Source: Diphasiastrum complanatum
Lineage: Eukaryota > Streptophyta > Lycopodiopsida > Lycopodiales > Lycopodiaceae
Direction: 5' to 3'
Length of the DNA stretch: 64,000 bases
NCBI GenBank assembly: GCA_029204225.1
Contig: MU832208.1
Span: 1 to 64,000, forward strand
Shown here: positions 10,907 through 21,309 of the stretch, piece after piece
How the letters are laid out: each line of letters starts with the position of its first letter
How positions within the stretch are numbered: position 1 is the first letter of the stretch
The notes under the pieces: generated by a model
What the model was told of the DNA's origin: nothing
Database searches by the model: none
What the model saw: the letters and a program-made list of their open reading frames with translations, nothing else
Position numbers and translations under genes: made by a program

Positions 10907-11553
10907 TGTGAAAGATTCAACTAGTTTCATCACATTTTGCAATATTTTCATATTTGGCATATTGAGGCCAAAACTTGTTTTAGACTTAGAGGTTGTCTTT
11001 TCAAAGTTCATTAGTCTAAAGTTCATTTGAATAAACACTTTTTGAAAGTGTGGGAAAGCTAGAATGCGAGTTTGAGTAAATTCAATATAAATAGTTGGGT
11101 ACATTGAATCTAGACCCAAAATTAGTAGGGTTAGCATTTTCGAGGGAAAGCCAAGTGGCCAAATAGGGTTTGGACCTGCTATAAAAGGATGTAACTCGTG
11201 GAGAGAGCAATCTTCTCTCTTCTCTATCTCATTTCATGCTTATACATGGTTCTCTTGGGTTCTACTATCCATTGGTGCACTATCTTGGTGATTGCTTGCA
11301 ATTCTATGTGTAGAATGATCTATATTTGCTATTTTTGGATCCACACGTGTGAAATACAGTATCTTGCTGGTTTTGTATGGACAGCAACAGTAAATAATTA
11401 TTTCATTCAAGTTTGATCAAATTCTATTGGTGTTTGCATCTCAATTTGTGTGTAGATGCTGATTTTTCTACATTGGTGAGATTGGTAGTGCATTTCTCTT
11501 TCTAACCAAAAATCATTCAAGTAGATTGGATCTTAAGGATCTGAAATCTTTCA
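10907..11553 (+). repeat. 3' LTR of C3a
   Basis: 647 bases from TGTGAAAGATTCAACTAG to GAAATCTTTCA, preceded by a polypurine tract and followed by the CAAATA target duplication. Nine terminal bases form an inverted repeat if the adjoining CA of the duplication is included. Confidence 0.85.
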
Positions 11554-11559
11554 CAAATA

Positions 11560-12721
11560 ATCCATGTACATACTCAGTTGCATCATCATGAAGAACCCTT
11601 CAAGATGACTGAACCAGAAACGCCGCAAACAGAATTCCTCATGAATATTTTGTCTAGTACGATCAATATTTTGTTGGGAGACTTCCTGAAGTTGGTGCCA
11701 AAAGCAAAAGAAGTATTAGCGCAAAAATTAACTCAAGATGACCAGAAGTCCATCAACAACCACTTTTTTGTGTGAAATACTCCATGTCGAAGCAGCTTGG
11801 GAAAGTGAGCAAAAAAATATCACCCTGTCGATTCAGCATAAGCAATTTTCTAAAGAGGTAGCCGTGATAGATGGCGGTTTAGGAGTTAACTTTATTTCTA
11901 CAAAGCTATGTGCAAAGTGGGGCCTTACAAGGATCAAGCCTACGACTTTTGCCATTAAGTTGGTTGATCAAACAACAGTCCGCCCACGAGAAATGGTTGA
12001 AAATATACCTGTCAGAATTGTTGGAGTTCAATTCGTCATTACTTTTATAGTAATAGACTTACCAGAAGCACCAAATGTCTACCGAGTCCTACTGGGACGC
12101 CCATGGTTACGAGTTGCGCAAGTAATTCATAACTGGGGTACAGGAAAAATCACTTTTGAAAATCGTGAACGAGCAGTCAAAGTTGATCCTGTAACTTGGA
12201 CTATCAAACCAGTGGTTCAAAAAGGGGATGATGATTCATCAACAATGGATCATACATGTGACCGACCAGTAAAAAATTGGGGAGTACATTATGACTCTCA
12301 AACCGATACTGTCAACTGGAATCAAGCTCTTACAACATTTGATTGTACGGCAGGATATATGTGTCAACAAAATAATCAGTCCGACTTGAGCGAGATTTTA
12401 TTATTGGATCAAACTTTGGATACACCGATCACTTTTCTATTGAACGTGTTGAACGTAGCTTGGATATCAACGGAGCCCATACCAGACCCGATTGAAGATG
12501 AACTCATTCCTGTGAGTCATGCCTTGACTTATGATGACAATGCAAAACCTACTGATGAGCAGATTCTAAATCAGATGGATCCGACCAGATTTGGAGTACG
12601 TAATATTCCTGATGAACCAACAATAAAACCGCCAAAAGCAGTTATATTGAGGGAAGATAGGATCACAAGATCAATGACGAAGAAGCAAGCTAAGCAACAT
12701 TATAATACGGTCCTGAAATGA
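11560..12721 (+). pseudogene. Gag end and aspartic protease of A1
   Basis: Gag resumes with HHHEEPFKMTEPE and runs into an open frame of 327 codons (11738-12721), the longest in A1. It carries the protease: VIDGGLGVNFISTKLCAKWGL, with Asp-Gly-Gly where most retroelement proteases have Asp-Thr/Ser-Gly, and the downstream LLGRPWL block typical of plant gypsy proteases. A hydrophilic linker to RT follows, including TYDD, RFGVRNIPDEP and ITRSMTKKQAKQHYNTVLK. It is probably dead because flanking frames are broken, but this segment itself is open. Confidence 0.8.
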
Positions 12722-14530
12722 AAAAATCCACCTCAAAAGATTGATTCCAAGACTGTGACACCTTTATTAGATAAAGGCAAAGGGAAAGTTGAGGATGACT
12801 CTGCAAGTCAGAGTTCTCGCAAGACATCACCATCTAGAAGTCTTCACCTTCGAAGAAGAGTCCATCTTCTCGGAAATCATCACCTCCACGATCAATTCTT
12901 GCTAAGAAGGCTAAGCGGAGATCCAAGTCTAATCCTTTTGATAAAGAGAAATTAGAGGTGGTCCAGCATGATATGCCAGAACATTTCAAACGCTATACAT
13001 TGGATGATGTGGTTATCATGTTACCAAAAGCACATCATGAACTTGAAGAACAAGTGCCCAAATCGAAAGTGGTTTACGATGGCCCAGCTAGGACACAGCC
13101 TATGAATCTTTTGAGACCAGGAGATCCAGTAAAGATTGTACAAGTTGGATCACAACTTACACTTGAACAGTTTCATGAGCAACGAACATTGCTTATTAAG
13201 TATCAAGATTGTTTTGCATGGACTTTAAAAGATCTCAAGGGTATTTCGACGTCAATTATTGAACATAATATACCTTTAATACCTGATGCAGTTGCAAAGG
13301 TTACGAAGTTCTATCATTGTAAGCCTAATGTTGTGGATCTGATAAAGAGAGAGCTTCAGAGATTGCTTGATGCCGATTTCATTTATGAAATCGAGCATAT
13401 CGAATGGGTTTCACCGATTGTCATTGTTCCTAAGAGAAAAATTGAGAATTTGTGTGAATCTCAAGGCCTTGAACAAAGTGACACGAAAGGCTCACTTTTC
13501 GTTACCTTTTATTGAAAGTATTTTGGAACGCCTTGCTGGAGTGGAAGCTTATAGTTTTTTGGATGGATTTAGTGGTTACAACCAGGTCAAGATTGCACCT
13601 GCAGATCGTCACAAAACAGCTTTTGCAACAAAATGGGAGACTTATGCTTACAAAGTAATACTGTTTGGACTCTGTAATACACCAAGTTCGTTTAAAAGAG
13701 TAACGCAATTTGCTTTTAAAGATTATCTACATAAATTCCTTGAAATTTACTTGGATGACCTTGGAGTAAATAGTACGGATATAGACCATCTGGATCGATT
13801 GGAAAAAATATTTGAACGTTGTCGCAAGTATCAAATTTCCTTGAATCCGAAAAAGTGTCAGATATGGGTTTCCCATGGAGTTGTTCCTGGACACGTGATA
13901 TCAAGACATGGCATTGCCACAGATTATTCCAAAATCAAGGTTATTGTGGAATTGCCACCGCCAACAACAATTTCGTGGAGTTTATGTGTTTATGAGTCAC
14001 GCAAACTATTATTAAATTTTTATTATCTTCTTTGCGGATTTAGCAAGACCTATATACAAACTGACTATTGTTCCTATTTGGACAGTAGAAATGCTAGAAG
14101 CCTTTGAAAAATTTAAAAAAAAAAACATTAACTTCAACACCGATACTGCGTTCTCTAGATTGGACAATTGAATTCATGTTCACACTGATGCCTCGAAATA
14201 TACAATTGGATCAGTTTTGACGCAGCCAAGTGAATATAAGGACGACTATCTGATACGATTTGCAAGTAGACAACTTACAGATCCAGAGAAGAACTATTCA
14301 ACAACAGAACGTGAAGCGTTAGCCATGATTTTTTTTGTACAAAAATTTTGACATTATCTCATGGAAATGCACGGATCACCAGCCGTTATTTTACTTGGTA
14401 AACAAGACGTGCAATACTTGGCATATTGCAAGATGGTTACTGTTATTGACTGAATTTGACTTTCAAATTGTTGTTCGTAAAGGTAAACAGCATTATCTTG
14501 TCGACCATGTTTCACGAATTGAATCCGCAC
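12722..14530 (+). pseudogene. Reverse transcriptase and RNase H of A1
   Basis: It starts with a linker (PEHFKRYTLDDVVIMLPKAH) and the RT fingers ending SPIVIVPKRK. After a +1 change it reads YSFLDGFSGYNQVKIAPADR, FGLCNTPSSFKR, then the catalytic YLDD (EIYLDDLGV) and NPKKCQIW. RNase H follows as HTDASKYTIG, RFASRQLTDPEKNYSTTEREALA and TEFDFQIVVRKGKQH. The large palm ORF (13367-14107) is joined out of frame to its upstream part, and several stops interrupt RNase H. YLDD and the RNase H first Asp are retained. The region up to the HHCC zinc module of integrase is deleted at about 14530. Confidence 0.85.
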
Positions 14531-15533
14531 CAGTGGCCTACACTTCATAAGGACACAAAAAATTATATTCAGACATGTGATGTTTGCCAGCGAGCACGAT
14601 GGCCTACTAGACAGAACTATGAACCCTTACATCCGATTTTATCGCAAGCGCCATTTGAAAAATGAGACATGGATTATGTTGGTCCTATTCATCCTGCAGC
14701 AAAAGGATCTCAGGCCCGATACATTATCGTAGCAACTAACTACATGATGAGGTGGGTTGAAGCCAAAGCTGTCAAAGTTGTTGATGCGAAAACTACGGTC
14801 AAGTTTCTCTATGAAAATATTATTATCAGATTTGGATGTCTAATCGAGATTGTCAGTGACCAGGGTACACACTTTGTTAATCAAACAATAAAGTATTTGT
14901 TGGAAGATTTTTTGTTATACACCAATTTAGTACTCCATATTATCCCAGAGGGAATGGCCGAGCTGAATCTTCCAATAAGATTCTCTGTACTATCATGACG
15001 AAAACAGTTGAAGTGAGTGGGTCTGATTGGGAACATAAACTACATGCAGCATTATGGGCATTCAGAACCGCTTCAAGAGTAGTACAAATCAAACATCCTT
15101 TCAACTAGTTCATGATAAAGATGTTGTCATGTCAATTGAGTTTTTAATATCATCTTTACACATAGCAGCAACAGAGCAATTAAATGAAGACAAATCCTTA
15201 CAACTACGTCCTGAAGCTTTGCACAAATTGTGTGAAACAAGATTCATGGCAGTTCATGTGTTAGTCGCCGAGAAATCCCACCGTAAGGCATGGCATGATC
15301 ATCGATTACACAAAAAGGATCTAAAAGAAGGAGATCTAGCACTAATGTATAAAACCAAGTTGATCAATGAGAAATTGAAGTTCACAGGTGAAGGACCATA
15401 TAGAGTCAAAGAAATCCTGAATTATGGAACAATAATTCTTGAGCATTTGGATGGAAAACAGTTTGATACTCCAGTGAATGGCAGCCGACTACGTAAGTTC
15501 TGGCAGCCTGCTCTGCCAGTTCAGCAAGCATGA
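14531..15533 (+). pseudogene. Integrase of A1
   Basis: The zinc domain is cut to its end (KNYIQTCDVCQRARWPTR). The core shows DYVGPIHPAAKGSQARYIIV (first Asp), VSDQGTHFVNQTIK (second Asp) and, after a frame change, the region that should hold the catalytic Glu; in A3 this reads NGQAESSNKI. The C-terminal part is intact: HDHRLHKKDLKEGDLALMYK, GPYRVKEILNYGTIILEHL and SRLRKFWQPA, ending before TGA at 15531-15533. No chromodomain follows. Stop at 14663 and frameshifts near 14990 make it inactive. Confidence 0.85.
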
Positions 15534-16342
15534 TCCAAACAATATTTTATTTTGATTTATTTGTTTCTTAATTTCTTGTTTTCACTACTTAATTTATATG
15601 TTCTTTTGAAAAAGACACGAGAAAAAAAATGTATGGAAATACTGATGAGCAAAAGTCAAAAAAGTCATCAGAGTGAAAAAGTGGAAGGAAAGTATTTTCA
15701 GAAGATAATTTAGAATGAAAAATGACTTAGAAAATCATTGTTTCGGTCATATGTTGCCCCTCCCGTATTGAAAACCTTTGTTGAAATTTCAGAAGCAAGA
15801 TCCACCTCAGATATACCCATACTGAGTTGGGCGAAGGTTCTTTTCCAGAAAAGTACCTATTTGAAGTTAGGCGAATGATCAGAGATTTACCATTTTGAGA
15901 ACCTTTGTCGAGCACCTTCCTGTACTTATGAACCTTCACTGACATGCTAGATGAATTTAAAATGCCAAATTTAGGTAGGCTATAGGTTCAGATCCTGAAA
16001 ATTTGCATTTTTGACAGTACCTGGATGAAGGATGATCTTGGGCGAAGGATGAACAGACGTGGAAAACATTCGTTGGATAGGTTCAAAGCTTCAGAAATCT
16101 ACGCTAATATTTCTATAACCTATGACTACAAATTTTGGTTCCGAACTAAACAACCAAACTAGTACATTGTCTAATGAACCCTCCAAATCAGCTTATAAAA
16201 GGGCCGAATCTGATTTTATTTCTCACTTGTGCTAGCAAAGCTCTTGCCAAATTTTCTAGCGACCAAAGCCTTCAAAACTTTTCATACTACTTTCTGTTAT
16301 ACACTCATGCTCATTACTTTCAGTTTTTGACTTTGTTCCACC
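15534..16342 (+). other. Spacer between integrase and ORF3 of A1, with CTTCG motifs
   Basis: Non-coding, about 800 bases. It carries further copies of the leader motif in both senses, such as GGGCGAAGGTTC (15828), TTAGGCGAATGATC, AACCTTTGTCGAGCACCTTC (15900), GGGCGAAGGATGAAC (16040) and ACATTCGTTGG. The counterpart in A3 (36153-36899, reverse) has the same motifs. Confidence 0.65.
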
Positions 16343-17225
16343 ATGTCTTCACAGACACGTCATCATAATGTCCCATCTGCAACAAACATCAGGATCCTTC
16401 CTAGCACAAGCATGGTCACTCAGTGGATGACCCTTGCGAAGCCTATGCTCACTACAATGGGTATTCATGAGAGAGCCTTCTCAGGGAGAATTAACATGGA
16501 TTTTATAAACTTTGCCTTCAGTACCTAGAAGGAGGAGAAATCCAAATTCTACATTGTTTTCCAGGGAGCCACACACAAGGTGCATGTGATCGAAGCCACC
16601 CTTGTTGTCATAGGGATAGTGTTTGGTACCCAAGCCTCACCGAACCATAAACAAGCCAAACAGGCTATTAAGACTTATATTCACACTACCCATGATCTGT
16701 ATTGGACTAATGACGGCTATCTTCTAGATGTCATTATTGATCCTACCATTTAGGCTGCTGCTCAGCTCCTCAGCAATTTCCTGATGGTTGGCAACCTCAG
16801 GAAAGACCGTATCTCTTCCCAAATTTTGCATAGGATAGTTGAGTCCCAGGCCAAAATAACCAAGGCCCCTTTGGAACCATATAACTTATCAAAACAGTGT
16901 TTAGAATGCTCAAACGAGCTCTCAAAAGTAATACCAAGTAGCAGTTTGCTGCTGGTCAGCTCTTGTCTCTCCTAGCAACCTCCTATCTTGATAACAAAAT
17001 CAATGGTTTTAGTATGGATTATGTGCTCTCTATTTACAAAGAGGCACTGGCCAAATCTTCCCACCAGGCATTGAGTTCACACAGTCGTCGTCGTCGTCCA
17101 TGCAGCGAGATCGTTGTTTTTGACTCGCCTCCCGCGACACGTCGACGTACTAGGCAACCAACTCCAGCTGCACTTCCACCCCCTACTGCAATTCGCACTG
17201 AGCTACCTATCCCTCAATTCAACCC
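16343..17225 (+). pseudogene. ORF3 of A1, N-terminal part, downstream of integrase
   Basis: An extra ORF on the sense strand after integrase, as in Athila/Tat-type plant elements. It begins MSSQTRHHNVPSATNIRILP. Reading through two stops it continues KSKFYIVFQGATHKVHVIEA and AAQLLSNFLMVGNLRKDRIS, then in another frame FAAGQLLSLLATSYLDNKI, SMDYVLSIYKEALAKS, a basic patch HSRRRRPCSE and a Pro-rich end (ATRRRTRQPTPAALPPP). No transmembrane segment was noticed, so an envelope role is not supported. The coding end is fused to the LTR by a deletion; the C-terminal coiled-coil part survives only in A2. Function unknown. Confidence 0.6.
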
Positions 17226-17870
17226 GATGATCACATAGTGATTTGGTTAATTAGAAAGTCAATAAAAGGACTTTAGCCCTTTTTGCGGGACTTTTAATGT
17301 CGTAGGGACTAAATGTCAAGTTAGTGAATAAAGTTGGGTTTCCCTCCAATTTGGATGATTCCCACTAATTTTTAAATTTGAATAATTAGGGAGGCAGAAA
17401 TGGACCAATAGGATTCAGAGGCCAGGGTCCTCCTCTCTACTATAAAAAGAAACCAACTCGAGTTCCTACACATGTACATATCTTCATTTCAATAAAGCAG
17501 ATTGGTTCTCTTGTGAAATGGATATATGAATGTCCTTGATCTCTATCAGTTTTCCTCCATATCTCATGCTTTTATTGAGTTTTGCTAATTGTTGGATCTG
17601 ATTGTTATTGGGATTGCATGTTTTTATACTTTTTATGAGAGAGAAAGAGTAAGCTATCTTCATCGTGAATCTAGTGTTAATGGATGTAGTGTTAATGCTT
17701 CGGGTTAATGGATGTTAGAGTTAGATTTGGATCTTCCATTCATGCTGAAATCTGAACTATACTATCGCTCTCATGGGAATGAATCTACGCATGACAACTA
17801 ACTTCATCTCCTCGATGCTAGATTGATTAGACCTTGGGTTGAAGATAGGCAAGAAAAGAAACCCACTACA
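17226..17870 (+). repeat. LTR shared by A1 (3') and A2 (5'), 5'-truncated
   Basis: Matches the family A LTR from GATGATCACATAG to CCCACTACA; the first 80 or so LTR bases are missing. The join to ORF3 (TTCAACCCGATGATCACATAG) falls on bases CAACCC that also occur in the LTR (TCCAACCCGATGATCAC), so a microhomology-mediated deletion is likely. The right end is followed by a primer site and leader, so the same LTR serves as the 5' LTR of A2. Confidence 0.85.
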
Positions 17871-17874
17871 ATTT

Positions 17875-17892
17875 TGGTTCCATTGCTGGGGA
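17875..17892 (+). other. Primer-binding site of A2, tRNA-Asp type
   Basis: TGGTTCCATTGCTGGGGA four bases after the LTR end, in the same place as in A1 and with further substitutions from the tRNA-Asp consensus. Confidence 0.65.
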
Positions 17893-19057
17893 TCTACGCC
17901 AATTTTTCAGTTTGCAGCATGTTTGTTGGATGGTTAGCTTGCATTAGGCATCTTGTCGTGGCATGAATAGTGTTAAATCTGCATATAGAGTTAGTTTGGG
18001 AGTGATTTTGCTTGATTTGAGTGGATTTGCTTGTTTGAAATTGAATCTGATTGTGGAACAGAAAAAACTATTCAGATCACCAATCTTAAGATTCATTTGG
18101 ATTTGAGATATGAGAAAAAACAACAAAACTCGGTCAAATCTTCTAGATTTTGGTCAAAAGTAGGCAAAAATTGTCATCAAAGCTGATAACTTTTTGTCCT
18201 CTTTTAGAAAACATTCGCCGAGTTGTAGAAACCTTCGGTTTTAATCACAGAACCTTCAGTTTGAAGGGCGAGCATTCCTTCCAGCATAGTTCTAGAAACA
18301 TCAGAAAAACCATCAAAAAACACCCTAAATCACCAAAACTCTAAAAATACAAAAAAAGAACATTCATGCTATTCACTGTGCATAGGTGTGATTTAGATCT
18401 ATCTATTGTCAGGTCGGCAAAGAATAATACCAGAAATAGAAGGTTTCTTAGAGGATCAATTGTCATATTGTCATATTTTTGCCAAAAAGGTCTCTTTTTT
18501 GCAAAATTACCAATATTACTCTTGATTCTTCGCCAGAACCTTCGTCGAGTTTCCAGATCATTCTATGTATAGTAATATACTATTTTTGAGTTCGGCAAAC
18601 ATTCATCCTAGCCAGATCATAGAAAATCTTTATTTTTACCCTCGTCAAACTACAAAATTGTGCTTCTGTTTGTCAAAAATCTTCGCCGATTTTACCCTAG
18701 CTTTATTTGTGTCAGATGTTGAGCCTGAGACTTCGGCGAAGGTTATTTCCATAGAAATTTTCAGAAAAACTTGATCATAGAGTTTTTACCAAGAGTGAAT
18801 CTTCGTCTAGAGAACCTTTGCCAGTTCTATTTTTAGATTCTGATTTTCCAGATCAAATCCCTATTAAATTTTGGGTCAAATCTGATACAGTCTGATTTTG
18901 ATTTTGAAAATCTTTCATTTTTGAGAAATATTGATTGGTTGAATTTCAAAAGAAAATTCACGATATAGGAATTTGATTCTTATCAAGTGGAAGAGATCTA
19001 ACAGATCTGATCTGAGATAGTTTTGATTGAAAATCTAGATCCAATCTCATTGTCTGC
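17893..19057 (+). other. 5' leader of A2 with CTTCG motifs
   Basis: Collinear with the A1 leader. Motif copies include ACATTCGCCGAG (18210), AACCTTCGG, TTCTTCGCCAGAACCTTCGTCGAG (18530), TCTTCGCCGA (18690), CTTCGGCGAAGG (18733) and CTTCGTCTAG (18800). Confidence 0.65.
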
Positions 19058-19333
19058 TTGATTTTATCTATAAAGATGACTACCCCTGGAGGTGCTCCTC
19101 AAGAAGTGAATCCAATTATTGTTAGAAGAGCACCCCGTTTGGATCTATCCAAATACAATGGATTAACAAATCTAGTTCAATTTCTGCAAATCTATTCTGA
19201 ATCTTGTGAATTCTATGGCGAAATTTTTTCCCAGGATAAACTTAAGCTTTTCCTATGGCCTAACAGACGCAGCACAAGATTGGTACTATAATCAAGATTA
19301 AACTGAACGTATAGATTGGGAGACTGTTAAAAG
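19058..19333 (+). pseudogene. Gag of A2, N-terminal part
   Basis: MTTPGGAPQEVNPIIVRRAP and DLSKYNGLTN parallel the A1 gag; a frameshift near 19250 ends the frame early. It is cut by the C1 insertion directly after AAAAG (19329-19333) and resumes at 31470-31475 with AAAAGAGCCCTTATC, exactly where A3 reads through (TVKRALTTRFKPRKF). Confidence 0.85.
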
Positions 19334-19607
19334 ACTTAGAATTTGCTTTGCATAGGAACACAGATCATGCTACACAGTAACACAGATAGAAGACACTCTC
19401 CACAACAAGCTCACATAGCAACTATATTTCTCAAAATGAAATTACACTGTACATATAGTTGTTCACTCAGGCTACCCATGCATGACCCAGGTTGTCGTTG
19501 GCGGGACGCGTGTCCCGTCGACTTGCCTCGTGGTGAGGCCAACTGATCCTTATCCACTGATAGGACCCATAGTACAGTAACACAGTGATTCTCCTTTAAT
19601 TCTAACT
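19334..19607 (-). repeat. 3' LTR of C1 (left end)
   Basis: 274 bases; in element sense it begins AGTTAGAATT and ends AAATTCTAAGT, not the usual TG...CA. It contains a CpG-rich core (GGACGCGTGTCCCGTCGAC region). It is preceded, in element sense, by the polypurine tract. Confidence 0.92.
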
Positions 19608-19616
19608 CTCTCCCTT
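19608..19616 (-). other. Polypurine tract of C1
   Basis: AAGGGAGAG on the minus strand immediately before the 3' LTR, the primer position for plus-strand DNA synthesis. Confidence 0.8.
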
Positions 19617-19689
19617 AAAGTAGAGTCTACTCTTTATACAGTCATATACATAGCTTTAAAGTCATCAAACTTTAAGTACAGAAAGCTTT

Positions 19690-21250
19690 GATCTAAACTT
19701 ATCAAACTTTTCTCTAGTAATTGGCTTAGTGAAAATATCAGTTACAATGAACAACATGAATTTCATGACTCAGCAGCCTCTCAGTGATACTGAATCTCAA
19801 TGTGTTTAGTTCTCGCATGGAACACTGGATTCTTTGTTAGCTGAATGTCGCTCTGACTGTCGCTATGTAAAGTCGTGGGATTTTTCTGCCTCATGCCAAT
19901 TTCTTCCAATATTTGTTTCAACCATATAGCTTCTTGTGCTGCACTGCACATTGCCTTATACTCTGCTTCTGTGGTGGAGCAATTGTACTTTGCTTCTTAC
20001 TGGACCAAGAAAAGCAACTACCACAAAACTGGAATACATACCCTGTGGTGGATCTACGATCATCATAGTCACCTCCCCAATCCGCATCCACATAGCCACA
20101 CAACTCAGGTAAACCATCATGCTTCCTGTAAATCAAGCCATATTCTGAAGTGCCTTTCACATAACGCAAAATGCGTTTAGCTGCCTTCCAATGCATTTCC
20201 GTAGGTGCTGTCATAAACTGACTTACAATGCCAACAACATAGCATATATTTGGTCTAGTCATGGTAAGGTAAATCAAGCTCCCTACTAATTGTCTATACA
20301 ACATAGCATCAAATGACTATGACTCATCAAGCTTAGAAAGTTTTTTACTTGGTTCAATAGGAGTGTTTACTGGTTTGCAATCTTGCAACCTAAACTTGTG
20401 CAGCAACTCTTTGACATACTTCACCTGTGTTAAACCCACTTCATGTCCTTTTTGCCACACTTCTACTCCAAGGCAGTAATGCATCAGGCTGAGATCTGTC
20501 ATCTCGAACTGTTCCATGAGTTCTTTCTTGATCATGTCTATCATCTCTTGATAATTTTCCGTAATAATCAAGTCATCAACATAAAGAGCAATCAAAGCAA
20601 CCATACCATCAAAGCATAAGACATATAGATTTGGATCAGAATGAGAACACACCATCCCCTTTGAACAAAACTAGGCATCAATCCTGCTATACCACGTTCG
20701 TGGTGCTTGCTTAAGACCATAAAGTGCTTTCTTCAAGTGACATACTTTATTTTCCTGTCCCTTCGCTACAAAGCCTTTAGGTTGATCCATAAATACTTCT
20801 TCTTCTTCTAACTCACCATTTAGAAAAGCAGATTTCACATCCATCTGATGCAAAGGCCAACCAAAATGTGAAGCTAAAGAAATAAGTAGACGTAGAGTAT
20901 TCCACTTACAAACGCAAAGGTCTCCTCATAGTCAATGCCTTTATTTTGTGCGTAACCTTCGATAACCAATCTTGCTTTGTGTTTTGCTATACTTCCATCT
21001 GCATGGTACTTAGTCCTGTATACCCATTTGCAACCAATGGGTTTCTTGCCAACTGGTGGTTCTACTAAGTCCCATGTGCTATGCTTAGCAATTGACTCCA
21101 TCTCCTCTCCCATGGTCTTGACCCAAATGTCATCATCCTTCGCTTCACCATAAGTCGAAGGTTCTTTGCTTTGAATAATGCTAGTTAAGAGAGCATAATT
21201 TGCTTCATACCTTTTAGGTAGTGTCTTCTCTCTTGTTGATCTTCGTAGCT
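19690..21250 (-). pseudogene. Reverse transcriptase and RNase H of C1
   Basis: In coding order: GCKWVYRTKYHADGSIAKHK and ARLVIEGYAQNKGIDYEETF (RT start), QMDVKSAFLNGELEEE, KALYGLKQAPRTWYSRID, ALYVDDLIITEN (catalytic YVDD) and LTQVKYVKELLHKFRL. Then RNase H follows: VDADWGGDYDDRRSTTGYVF and SWSSKKQSTIA. The final part (KNPVFHARTKHIEIQYH) is in a different frame. Stops near 20313, 20655 and 20870 and frame changes in the last 200 bases inactivate it. It is an ordinary copia RT with no unusual domain. Confidence 0.88.
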
Positions 21251-21309
21251 CTCCCTGGTTAGATGATCCTAGAAAGTCATCTATGTCGCACCTCTCCAAC
21301 AATCTCTCA

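Larger units (their letters stand above)
9961..11553 (+). mobile_element. C3a: internally deleted copia-type element inside A1 gag
   Basis: It begins TGTGAAAGA and ends TCTTTCA, and is flanked by CAAATA on both sides (9955-9960 and 11554-11559), a 5-6 bp target duplication. Removing it restores the order of the gag sequence as seen in A2. The left LTR is only a remnant (9961-10118); the right LTR is 10907-11553. The inside holds no gag, protease or integrase, only a 430-bp module of unknown nature and the C-terminal end of copia RNase H. It therefore moved, or was reduced, as a non-autonomous element. Confidence 0.85.

Noticed and set aside
16343-17225. ORF3 as a retroviral-type envelope gene
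   Set aside because: Its position fits the env-like ORFs of Athila elements, but no signal peptide, transmembrane segment or cleavage site is seen, so only an unknown ORF is reported.
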